A DNA stretch of 64,000 nt from an uncultured Flavobacteriales bacterium. Its GTDB lineage: Bacteria > Bacteroidota > Bacteroidia > Flavobacteriales_D > Crocinitomicaceae. Position 1 is the stretch's first letter. Each line of letters starts with the position of its first letter. Below are positions 56,626 to 64,000 of the stretch, in pieces. The stretch is from the NCBI GenBank assembly GCA_903945495.1, contig CAJAVU010000055.1, positions 1-64,000 of the forward strand. The letters are read 5' to 3'. The notes under the pieces were generated by a model. That model saw only the letters and a list, made by a program, of their open reading frames with translations. It did not search any database and had not been told where the DNA came from. The position numbers and the translations under genes were made by a program.

Positions 56626-56644
56626 AATTAGAATGAGTCTAAAT
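56626..56644 (-). promoter_or_regulatory. Metal-repressor-like palindrome before the FecA-like receptor
   Basis: Read on the minus strand this is ATTTAGA-CTCAT-TCTAATT, one mismatch from the perfect palindrome ATTTAGA-N5-TCTAAAT at the small RNA promoter (18995-19013). A TATACC/TTTTTTG stretch follows as a possible -7 region. Iron-dependent repression by a Fur- or DtxR-type protein is the likely role. Confidence 0.55.
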
Positions 56645-56736
56645 AAAGGAAGGTGGAAATTTTGTTAAAAAACATAAAACATGGCATTAACTAGAACAAA
56701 TCTAAATAACCATTGTTTTTCAATAAAAACTTAATT

Positions 56737-58146
56737 ATGTTCCGAATAGCAGTTATTATCGCTTTTGCCATTATTTCATGTAACGTGAATTCTCAAACAT
56801 CCGTTGCTGGTGGAATCTATCAAAATACAACCTGGACCTTAGCGAATAGTCCGTATATCGTAACGGGCTCAATTGTAGTTTTTCCGGGAAATACATTGAC
56901 GATTGAACCAGGAGTTGAAATCAAAATTGACAATCAAACGAACACCACAATTTACATTGAAACGCGTGGAACGCTGAATTGTATTGGTACAGATTTGCAA
57001 CCCATTACTATCCATGCGATGTATGACACATTGAACACTGTTGGTTGGCAAGGTTTTGTTTGTACGAGTTCTCAAGGCGGTATATTGAATGCAGATCGCT
57101 TCCATATTTCGAATGCGTATAAACCGTTTGGCTATGAAACGGCTTTGACGAATTATCAATACACGAATTGCGTTTTTAGTCATTGCTTTGAAGCCATAAC
57201 AGTGGCCAATGCAGTGAATTTGCAGAATTGCCAGTTTATTGATAACGAAGTGGGTGTTTATGGTTGGTCTTACTTTACGATTGACAATTGCCTATTTAAA
57301 GACAATACAACCTCAATTTATGCCTACACCACTGCGATTCAGGTAACAAATAGCAATTTTATTGACAACCAAATTGGAATATCTTTCGCGTCTTATGTTT
57401 TTGATTCGATGACGATTGCAGATTGCCAATTCACGAATAACGAACTTGCAATTGGTTATCCAAACAACGGAACAATTCAAAATTGCCAGTTCAGCGACAA
57501 TACAACTGCTATTCAATTGACATCGGATTGTGAGATTTTTAATAATCAATTTAGCAATAACGATTTGGCGTTAGAAGTATCTGTTAACGCAGATGTTCAC
57601 GACAATCAAATCAATAATAATGTTGGAGGATTGCTTATTTCGAGTGTTTCACTTGCTCAAGATAGTCCGCTGATTTACAACAATGAAATCTGTAGCAATA
57701 GTAACTACAATGTAAACAACAACACGAACATGAATTATTCGCTTTTGAGTAACTGTTTTTGCGGTTTAGATTCTGCCACAATCGAACAATACTTGATTGA
57801 TGGATACGATGACATTACGAAAGGACTCATCAACTATTCCATGTATGATTCAACGTGTACGTCGGTGTTGGGAACAGTTTCAAAATTCCAAGATCAGAGT
57901 GCTGGTCTTTCAAATGCACTAACTTCCATAGATTCATATACAAATCCAGTAACCGATTACTTGACTATTTTTCAAGAAACGGCTATCGAACAACTTCGTA
58001 TTTACACTGCAAATGGACAATTAATTATTGCAGACCCAATAAGTACAAATGTGTTTGATCTTCAGTTTCTAACTCCTGGAATGTACTTCGTTCAAGGAGT
58101 TCAAGAAAACGCACTTACATCAACAATTAAAATTATAAAACAATGA
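56737..58146 (+). CDS. Right-handed beta-helix surface protein with T9SS sorting domain (paralog 1)
   Basis: The start at ATG 56737 gives a signal peptide (MFRIAVIIAFAIISCNVNSQ); the longer frame would start at TTG. The 469-residue protein shares its opening block with the next gene (SGGIYQNTTWTLA-like, SPYIVTGSIVVFPG, TLTIEPG) and has beta-helix repeats of the NCxFxxN kind (QNCQFIDNEVGVYG, NCLFKDNTTSIYAY). A type A sorting domain ends the protein. It probably sits on the cell surface as a sugar-binding or lyase-like helix. It is coupled to its paralog by ATGA. Confidence 0.85.
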   Translation: MFRIAVIIAFAIISCNVNSQTSVAGGIYQNTTWTLANSPYIVTGSIVVFPGNTLTIEPGVEIKIDNQTNTTIYIETRGTLNCIGTDLQPITIHAMYDTLNTVGWQGFVCTSSQGGILNADRFHISNAYKPFGYETALTNYQYTNCVFSHCFEAITVANAVNLQNCQFIDNEVGVYGWSYFTIDNCLFKDNTTSIYAYTTAIQVTNSNFIDNQIGISFASYVFDSMTIADCQFTNNELAIGYPNNGTIQNCQFSDNTTAIQLTSDCEIFNNQFSNNDLALEVSVNADVHDNQINNNVGGLLISSVSLAQDSPLIYNNEICSNSNYNVNNNTNMNYSLLSNCFCGLDSATIEQYLIDGYDDITKGLINYSMYDSTCTSVLGTVSKFQDQSAGLSNALTSIDSYTNPVTDYLTIFQETAIEQLRIYTANGQLIIADPISTNVFDLQFLTPGMYFVQGVQENALTSTIKIIKQ

Positions 58147-59543
58147 AAAAATTAATTGTATTCTTCTTTTTATTGGCTGCCGGAACGTCATTTTCTCAAA
58201 CAAACGTTTCTGGTGGAATTTATCAAAACACGACATGGACTCTTGCTGGAAGTCCATACATTGTAACAGGTTCTATTGTTGTCTTCCCTGGAAAAACATT
58301 GACGATTGAGCCAGGATGTGAAGTTCGCTTCAATGCCGATTACACCTTCAATACAGGGAACTTTATTTATTTAGAAATTAGAGGAACATTGATTGCGTTG
58401 GGAACGGATGCCAACAAAATTAAATTCACGAGTAGCGATACGACTGATGGATTCTATAACTGGCAAGGAATCAGCATCCGAGGAAGTCAAGGTGGTAATT
58501 GCCAATTGGACAGAATTGAATTGCACAATTCGTGGTATGGTATCTTCAATGATATCGTTGAACCAGGAGTTACTTACAATTTCACCAATTGTCGCTTCAA
58601 AAACAACAGTTATGCCCTTCAGTTTAATGCAAACATGAATTACACGAATTGCATTTTTGAAAAAAACAGCGTTGGGCAGGCTGCACAAATAAACTATGGT
58701 TCAATGGCAGCAACTAATTGCCAATTCCTAAATAACTTTTGTTCAGTTACTTGGTCGAATTACATCAATTTAAATAATTGTGTATTTAGCGGGAATACAA
58801 ATAACATTATCGGTTGTCCAGGAAGTGTACAAAACTGTAGTTTCATCAATAATGCCTTTGGTTTTGCAGAGTCTTCCAATTTACAAATCTCAAATTGTCT
58901 ATTTGATGGAAATGATGTTGGTATTGATGAAAGCGGTTCTTCCACAATCTCAAATTCGATTTTTACTAATAATACTATTGCCGTTAAACTAGGTGAGAAT
59001 TCTTTATTAACGAACAATACAATTACCGAAAATGGAATAGGTGTACAAATGCGTGGTTCAAATCCAAGTTCAGCGCAAATTGTAGATAATCAATTGTGTA
59101 ACAATGTGAATTATAACCTTGAGAATCTAACAGATAAGAACTTTCAAGTTAATACAAATTGTTTTTGTTCTTCCGATTCAACAACAATTGAAAACGGAAT
59201 TTATGACGGTTATGATGATATTACACGTGGTTTAGTGAATTACGCGATCTATGATGATTCATGTTCGACCATTCTAAGCTATGTTACCAAAGTTGTTTTA
59301 CCAAATGAGACGGCAGGCCTGACAGAACAACAAACGACTTGGAAGGTTTGGCAAGTGAATGATGAATTGCACGTCTTCGTTGAAAATGAAACGCAATTGC
59401 AACTTTTCAGCACTTCAGGAAGTATCTTCCTAGATCAATCAATTCTACCTGGCGAAAACACTTTGAAAGTAGATTTTCCTGTTGGCATCTACATTCTTGC
59501 TGATCAGAATGGCAATCGCTATAAGTTCTTTTTCGACAAGTAA
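58143..59543 (+). CDS. Right-handed beta-helix surface protein (paralog 2)
   Basis: The 466-residue protein starts with a signal peptide ending at TSFSQ (residue 19). Its first 60 residues nearly repeat those of paralog 1, and its beta-helix has the same rung pattern (TNCRFKNNSYALQF, NNCVFSGNTNNIIG). The ending (VWQVNDELHVFVEN to RYKFFFDK) looks like a degenerate type A sorting domain. The two genes are a tandem duplication, translated from one message. Confidence 0.85.
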   Translation: MKKLIVFFFLLAAGTSFSQTNVSGGIYQNTTWTLAGSPYIVTGSIVVFPGKTLTIEPGCEVRFNADYTFNTGNFIYLEIRGTLIALGTDANKIKFTSSDTTDGFYNWQGISIRGSQGGNCQLDRIELHNSWYGIFNDIVEPGVTYNFTNCRFKNNSYALQFNANMNYTNCIFEKNSVGQAAQINYGSMAATNCQFLNNFCSVTWSNYINLNNCVFSGNTNNIIGCPGSVQNCSFINNAFGFAESSNLQISNCLFDGNDVGIDESGSSTISNSIFTNNTIAVKLGENSLLTNNTITENGIGVQMRGSNPSSAQIVDNQLCNNVNYNLENLTDKNFQVNTNCFCSSDSTTIENGIYDGYDDITRGLVNYAIYDDSCSTILSYVTKVVLPNETAGLTEQQTTWKVWQVNDELHVFVENETQLQLFSTSGSIFLDQSILPGENTLKVDFPVGIYILADQNGNRYKFFFDK

Positions 59544-59556
59544 TAGCTAAAAAAAC

Positions 59557-59826
59557 CTAATGTGATTCTGTCATATTGGCGGTTTCTATAAAAGACAAAA
59601 CCCTGAGACATTGATACATCTTAGGGGACTTCTAATCTAAACAGCCATAAGTGGATCGTCTTAAATATTTTTCAACACTTACAGTCTGTACTGGACCGAG
59701 CTTACGTATAAATTTGTATTGTTTTTCAATTAGTTAGCAGTTGTGAAAATGGGCTTGTTCGCCACATTGTTCACCTATAATCAATTGGTATTTGCGTGAA
59801 TATAAAGAACGAGTTCTGAAGCAAAG
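59557..59826 (-). repeat. GIY-YIG leader module, copy 1, ending after five codons
   Basis: Read on the minus strand it runs from the CTTTGCTTCAGAACTCGTTC edge (59826) through a CGGTC...GACTG hairpin and a CCCCTAAG...CAGGG hairpin to ATATGACAGAATCACATTAG. This encodes MTESH and then a stop at 59557. The order and sequences match copies 2 and 3, but the nuclease body is missing. The rest of the spacer (59827-60147) is AT-rich with the next promoter. Confidence 0.8.
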
Positions 59827-60009
59827 GTACTCCTTTGGCATAAAAAAGGACCTAAACTTAATATAAACCAAGATGCATTTAATGGTAATTAAAAAAAAAG
59901 ACAAAAAATGTAAAGGAGTGAAGAGTTTCCTTTTTATTTAAATAAATCATGACTTTCCAAAATTTCATGGATTAATTGATTGAATATTTCATTAAAAAAA
60001 TCAAAACGG

Positions 60010-60039
60010 TTGTAAAAATCTTTTAAACGTCTATATTCG
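60010..60039 (+). promoter_or_regulatory. Likely promoter of the PAS-LuxR gene
   Basis: TTG (60010-60012) and TATATTCG (60032-60039) are separated by 19 bases. The -7 box has one mismatch to TAnnTTTG. The start codon is 109 bases downstream. Confidence 0.5.
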
Positions 60040-60147
60040 TTCAATTTAAGGAATACAGCTTAAGGAAAAAGAGAATTATCTCAAATAAAAAAAACAATAT
60101 TTATAGATGGAAGCACCTGCATGATTCTGTAAAACACTAAAAAACCT

Positions 60148-60927
60148 ATGGGATCATACAACGAACTAGTCGAAATATGGGGTAATATCATTTCACCTAA
60201 AAGCGAAAGGGCCCCTACGGATATTTCTATCTATCTAAATCAATTACAAGATTTTTTTCATGTAGGTCCGTTTTATTTTTATGTTTTCGATACAACGAAT
60301 ACAACTTTCGAATACATAAGTGAAAATATGCAATCTCTTTTAGGGTATGACCCTAAGGTATTGACGGTTGCTGAATTCATCGATAAGATTCATCCAGAGG
60401 ATTTAAATTTTTTCATACAATGTGAAAACTCAACCGTAGAATTTATAAAAACCATTACACCTCAACAATTACTAAATTATAAAATAAGCTATGATTACAG
60501 AGTTCGCATGGCAAATGGTGGATTTATACGAATTCTTCAACAAGTAGTGACTATTGATATGGATCTGGAAACGGGAATGATTTTCAAAACTTTAGGAGTT
60601 CACACAGATATTTCACATATCAAATCTGTTGACTTTGGTACTGAACATTCAATTCTTTCATTCATCGGCATGAAAGGTGAAAAATCCTACATCAAAAAAA
60701 TAGATAAAAACCTTGTGATAAAGGACGATTTAAGTCAATTGTTTACCGAACGTCAAAAACAAATCATAGCTTGTCTCATGAATGGAATGAATAGTAAAGA
60801 AATTGCTGAAAAACTATTTATCAGCAGACACACTGTTGATACACATAGAAGAAGTATCCTTCAGATACTTGATGTGACTAATACTCATAAAATGATTTTA
60901 TTGCTTTCAAAAACTGGTTGGATATAA
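60148..60927 (+). CDS. PAS domain LuxR-family transcriptional regulator
   Basis: The 259-residue cytoplasmic regulator has a PAS domain (about 42-160) with FEYISENMQSLLGYDP, IHPEDLNFF and YRVRMANGGFIRILQQ, of the PAS_3 type. The LuxR-type HTH (about 195-255) reads LFTERQKQIIACLMNGMNSKEIAEKLFISRHTVDTHRR in outline. No kinase is nearby, so it probably senses a ligand through the PAS domain directly. Its target is unknown. Confidence 0.9.
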   Translation: MGSYNELVEIWGNIISPKSERAPTDISIYLNQLQDFFHVGPFYFYVFDTTNTTFEYISENMQSLLGYDPKVLTVAEFIDKIHPEDLNFFIQCENSTVEFIKTITPQQLLNYKISYDYRVRMANGGFIRILQQVVTIDMDLETGMIFKTLGVHTDISHIKSVDFGTEHSILSFIGMKGEKSYIKKIDKNLVIKDDLSQLFTERQKQIIACLMNGMNSKEIAEKLFISRHTVDTHRRSILQILDVTNTHKMILLLSKTGWI

Positions 60928-61043
60928 AGGCTAATCTTAAAATACTCAATAATGAGTAGTTAATAGTTGATAAGAATAAATAAATTTGGTTTGTCTTACA
61001 GCATTTTATGTTCGTTAGATTGTTGAATAAAACACTAATAACC

Positions 61044-62225
61044 ATGAAATTAATAAGTACAGTTCTACTTTTACTAACTTTTCAGATAGTATATAGTCAA
61101 CAAGTCGCATTGTCAAATCTAACTGATTTAACCAATTTGATAAATTCAAAAGCTTTACAAGTTGATAGTAGTTTAAAATCCAAAGGTTTCGTGAATACTG
61201 AAGTTAACGGTTTAACCTTTCTATATACAAAGAAGACTGAACAATTTATTTTTCAATCTAGTCCCAAAGAATTTGTATACGTCTTTGAAGACAAAGCCGC
61301 CTATTTAAAAATTAGCTCGCAAGTAGTTGAAAATAATCATTTACTAACTTCATCTGATACAATTGTTTTTAATAAAAAAAAATATTCAGCGTCTACATTT
61401 CAATCGACTTTTGGCACTGCTTCTTTATGGACAGATTATAATACGGTTAAAAAAACAACAAGTTACTTTATCAAATTAACTCAATTTGAGGTTACTGAAT
61501 CAGTTCAACACGAAAAGGTTGAACAAATATCCCAAACGTCTTCCCAAACCAAAATATTAGATAAATCAAAACTAATTGAAACGCAATCCAATAATAAACA
61601 AGTAGTTAAGTCACCTTTGAAAGATTCCACAAATCAACAAAAAAAGGTGAATAACGATATTAACAACACAATTCCAATAAAGAAAATAAAATTAACAGGA
61701 GGAATTGGTTTTTACGGATATGTAAACACACCTGGACCTGGGTGGAATGGAAATATTTACGATAAACCAGAGGGCCTAGTAGCCTACAATCTTGGAGCTG
61801 AAATCAGTAAGACAGATAAAATGAAGCAGGTGGGCAAATTCTACACGAACACTAGTTTGGATTTAAATTTAACTACATTTCTTGGGATGCAACGCTATTA
61901 TGTAGATGGAGTTACAGCAAGTTATCAAACAATCTATTTGTCAAAAAATTTCTTGACTTTGGGGCTTACTTCGGAAATAAGAAAAAAAAGAGAATCATTT
62001 TTAATGAGCTTTTGCCCAGGATTAAACTTGACATCAGGTAAAATTGAAGGGGTTGGAAGAAAGAGCTTTTTAACAGGAACCATTCAAATGGGAGAATATT
62101 ACCAACACAATTTCAGATCAAAAAAGAAAAGTAAAGAAACATTCTCTATGAGATGTGGTTTTGAACAATTTTTCTCTTTGAAAGGTGGTTATATTGGTCA
62201 ATTTGCGATTACAATTGTAATATAA
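61044..62225 (+). CDS. Outer-membrane/secreted protein, function unknown
   Basis: ATG 61044 is preferred because a signal peptide then starts the protein (MKLISTVLLLLTFQIVYSQ). The 393-residue product has a globular N-terminal domain, a Gln/Ser/Lys-rich linker (about 155-215) and a beta-rich C-terminal part with alternating hydrophobic strands ending in a hydrophobic residue. This suggests an outer-membrane barrel. I do not recognise the family. A lipoprotein gene follows after 11 bases. Confidence 0.6.
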   Translation: MKLISTVLLLLTFQIVYSQQVALSNLTDLTNLINSKALQVDSSLKSKGFVNTEVNGLTFLYTKKTEQFIFQSSPKEFVYVFEDKAAYLKISSQVVENNHLLTSSDTIVFNKKKYSASTFQSTFGTASLWTDYNTVKKTTSYFIKLTQFEVTESVQHEKVEQISQTSSQTKILDKSKLIETQSNNKQVVKSPLKDSTNQQKKVNNDINNTIPIKKIKLTGGIGFYGYVNTPGPGWNGNIYDKPEGLVAYNLGAEISKTDKMKQVGKFYTNTSLDLNLTTFLGMQRYYVDGVTASYQTIYLSKNFLTLGLTSEIRKKRESFLMSFCPGLNLTSGKIEGVGRKSFLTGTIQMGEYYQHNFRSKKKSKETFSMRCGFEQFFSLKGGYIGQFAITIVI

Positions 62226-62236
62226 AAAATAAAAAG

Positions 62237-62653
62237 ATGAGAATTACATTTTTAATATTTATAGTTTTCTTAGTGGGTTGTAACAAATCAAGTTTAGACG
62301 ACTTTGAAATTATTGAAGAAAAATTCAACACCAATAACACAAGCGGAGCTTGCCCTATTGGTGCATGGAAAAACACAACTGCCTGCGGAGGTGCTATTAC
62401 TCAAAATTTTGTTCTAAAATCTGATGGTACAGGTTGGGCTGACAATCCTGATTGCAACGGCATTTGTGATCCCCTTGTATGGCCTTTTACGTATGTGGTA
62501 TCAGGCAACACATGTTTTTTGTATTATGAAATTGCCCCAGATGTAAATTGTGGAGGAACATATTACCCTGTAAATCAGCCAAATGATGCAAGTTTTACAT
62601 TTAGCTGTGAAGGAAATTCCTTAGTCACGTCTTTTGGAACGTTCACTAAGTGA
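62237..62653 (+). CDS. Small lipoprotein with Cys-rich domain
   Basis: The 138-residue product has lipobox LVGC (Cys15). The mature domain is small and contains six further Cys (CPIG, TACGG, DCNGICDP, CFLYY, NCGG, SCEG) that could form disulfides. The order of GAWKNTTACGG, ... and SDGTGWADN suggests a lipocalin-like sheet, but this is uncertain. It is probably co-transcribed with the upstream 61044 gene. Confidence 0.6.
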   Translation: MRITFLIFIVFLVGCNKSSLDDFEIIEEKFNTNNTSGACPIGAWKNTTACGGAITQNFVLKSDGTGWADNPDCNGICDPLVWPFTYVVSGNTCFLYYEIAPDVNCGGTYYPVNQPNDASFTFSCEGNSLVTSFGTFTK

Positions 62654-62740
62654 TCTGCAACTACGGTAACTAATTTTGACATCACCTAATTGAGCATACC
62701 GTGCATGAAACGAGCAATTGTTAGACATTTAAATAAACAT

Positions 62741-62941
62741 ATGAAAAAATTTGCATCTTGATTGTTCATTATATTATTGAATATATCTAATTTGTACGCT
62801 CAAGACGGTGATCAATTTATTCATCTAGCATTTGGAAATCTACAATCCTCTGCTAACCGTGTCGCTTGGATGCTCGACTTTGGAAAAATAGGCTTTGATA
62901 GTAGTAGTAATTGCACATACGTTGCGGGTAAGGATAGTTAA
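62741..62941 (+). pseudogene. Broken small secreted-protein gene
   Basis: From ATG 62741 the frame reads MKKFAS, a TGA stop (62759-62761), and then continues LFIILLNISNLYAQDGDQF and on to TAA at 62939-62941. The sequence across the stop is a normal signal peptide, so the TGA most likely disables a small secreted protein. No ATG after the stop would restore the signal. Its end overlaps the decayed GIY-YIG frame on the other strand. Confidence 0.6.
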
Positions 62942-63141
62942 TTTCTTTCTAAAATAACAGCTTCAGATCGTATTTTCTTATCTGACAAAAGATCATTAAC
63001 CAAATAAAGATAAGGTTTTTTAGACAACACTTTTCCTGTGTTATGCATTGAAATTCGAGATTCAAAGTTTGAAGTTTGACCAATGCAATACTTGTCAAAC
63101 TTTTCCGAATAATTAATACAAACGTAATTCGATTCTGTTAT
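62938..63141 (-). pseudogene. Decayed GIY-YIG nuclease gene
   Basis: The minus-strand frame of 67 codons starts with ATA where the intact copy has ATG. It contains YVCINYSEKFDKYCIGQTS and RISMHNTGK, which align with the GIY-YIG core, and ends early at AVILERN. The usual lysine-rich C-terminal helix is absent. The start change and truncation indicate loss of function, though another start is conceivable. Confidence 0.65.
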
Positions 63142-63310
63142 ATCGGCGGTTTCTATAAAAGCAAAAACCCTAAGGATTTTAGCTTCGCTGCTGCCTTTGG
63201 CGGTGATACTCCTTAGGGTTTTCTAATTCCACAGCCATATGGACTTTTCTTTAATGCTTTTAATCCCCAAGAAACTTGGGGACGGTCTGGACTTGACCAG
63301 ATACCTTATT
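63125..63310 (-). repeat. GIY-YIG leader module, copy 2
   Basis: The leader contains a GGTC...GACC hairpin and a 13-bp stem AAAACCCTAAGGA/TCCTTAGGGTTTT. About 120 bases are identical to copy 3, from the ATTAAAGAAAAGTCCATATG stretch to the CCTTAGGG stem. It abuts the end of the intact nuclease gene and precedes the decayed frame. Confidence 0.85.
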
Positions 63311-63330
63311 TGTTTGGGAATTTTTGGTGT

Positions 63331-63606
63331 TTAGTGAAATTTCAAAACGCAATTTTTCGGAAGATTGATTAAATCTATTATCTGCAGTTTCGAATATTTT
63401 TTCAAAACCTTTTCTCTTTTTAACGCTGAGGATTTGTCATTCAACTCTTCAACATAGATCAAATTCCAAGGACAATAATTACTTGTATAAGGACTTTTTC
63501 CTTCGTTATGCTGTATTAAACGTTGAGTTGGATTCATTGAATAACCACGATAATATTTATCATGTTGTTCACTATAGATTGTATAAACATAATGTGAATC
63601 TGTCAT
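63331..63606 (-). CDS. GIY-YIG nuclease family protein
   Basis: The 91-residue protein (start at ATG 63606, MTDSHYVYTI; five more residues are possible from 63621) has the GIY-YIG core YVYTIYSEQHDKYYRGYS. The second half of the motif is YRG where YIG is usual, and then RLIQHNEGKSPYT and ALKREKVLKKYSKLQ follow. This is the small single-domain UvrC-like endonuclease family common in Bacteroidota, whose role is unknown. A structured leader lies directly upstream, and its 5' end is shared with two damaged copies. Confidence 0.85.
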   Translation of the reverse strand: MTDSHYVYTIYSEQHDKYYRGYSMNPTQRLIQHNEGKSPYTSNYCPWNLIYVEELNDKSSALKREKVLKKYSKLQIIDLINLPKNCVLKFH

Positions 63607-63879
63607 ATCGGTGATTACCATAAAAGCAAAAACCCTAAGGATTTTAGCTTCGCTGCTGCCTTTGGCGGTGATACTCCTTAGGGTTTTCTAATTCCACAGC
63701 CATATGGACTTTTCTTTAATGCTTTTAACAGTTGCGGTCTGGACGGGACCGATTGTGCAATGCTTTTCTAATTGGTATTCAGTATTTTACGACGTGATGT
63801 TTTTGTTTGTTCTCCCGTTTGTTCTCTTGAAAACTGGAGTTAATTGCATCACTATGAAAGAACGAGTTATGAAGTAAAG
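63597..63879 (-). repeat. GIY-YIG leader module, copy 3 (in front of the intact gene)
   Basis: On the minus strand it begins with CTTTACTTCATAACTCGTTC (63879), continues through CGGTC-CCGTCCA-GACCG (63736-63752) and a long AAAACCCTAAGGA/TCCTTAGGGTTTT stem, and ends in the first codons of the nuclease gene. Copy 1 shares both edges. The final bases of the window (63960-64000) resemble the middle of the module and may start a fourth copy. Confidence 0.85.
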
Positions 63880-64000
63880 ATAATAAATCGAAGTATTTGA
63901 AACTAAATTTAATGGGAAATCTTTAGAAACATAGGTGTTTTAATCCTGAAATCAGGACTGTTATAAAAGACTAAAACCTGATAAATTTCGATTGGGCACA

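Overview
The window reads as chromosomal DNA of a Bacteroidota bacterium, most likely Flavobacteriales and possibly near Fluviicola/Crocinitomicaceae. The evidence is AT-rich sequence, promoters of the TAnnTTTG type with an upstream TTTG, many secreted proteins ending in type IX secretion (T9SS) type A or type B (gliding-motility-associated) sorting domains, a GT117/DUF2723 membrane protein, a TonB-dependent receptor, LytS/LytTR regulators and a methionine synthase split into two genes. The genus is an inference.

Layout. 0-7 kb: a partial polysaccharide deacetylase, the large GT117-type membrane protein, tRNA-Gln(TTG), a secreted hydrolase-like protein and a small membrane protein. 7-19 kb: thiL, an alpha-helical protein, a small lipoprotein, a propeller-type sensor kinase with its LytTR regulator, a hydrolase/pepP pair, small proteins, a CTP-synthase-like amidotransferase-fold protein and rnhA. 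19-23 kb: a candidate small RNA, then split metH behind a SAM-I riboswitch. 23-35 kb: a coupled cotH/dgkA/esterase cluster, a LytS/LytTR pair, and a six-gene operon for a TolC/HlyD/RND efflux pump. 35-41 kb: DoxX/HxlR, hypothetical proteins and a Gly-rich T9SS protein, with intergenic spaces holding short palindromes and 7-bp satellites. 41-46 kb: Nudix, a Sau3AI-like restriction enzyme convergent with a C5-cytosine methyltransferase, a 21-bp minisatellite and a hypothetical protein with a structured leader. 46-60 kb: surface proteins (PKD adhesin, type B cargo, collagen-like protein with an S74 chaperone tail), a FecA-like receptor and two tandem beta-helix paralogs. 60-64 kb: a PAS-LuxR regulator, envelope proteins, a broken gene and three to four copies of a structured leader, one driving an intact GIY-YIG gene.

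How the genes relate. The efflux operon follows a LytTR regulator gene and is separated from it by alternative hairpins that look like an attenuator. The metH pair carries promoter, SAM-I aptamer and both enzyme halves in order. The most interesting candidates for undescribed biology are (1) an about 105-nt orphan transcript at 19.02-19.13 kb with its own promoter, terminator and a palindrome over the promoter that recurs in front of the FecA-like receptor, suggesting a metal-responsive small RNA; (2) the repeated leader/GIY-YIG module at the right end; and (3) the short palindromes and heptanucleotide satellites spread through the 35-41 kb spacers. All functional calls rest on reading motifs by eye; no database search was run.
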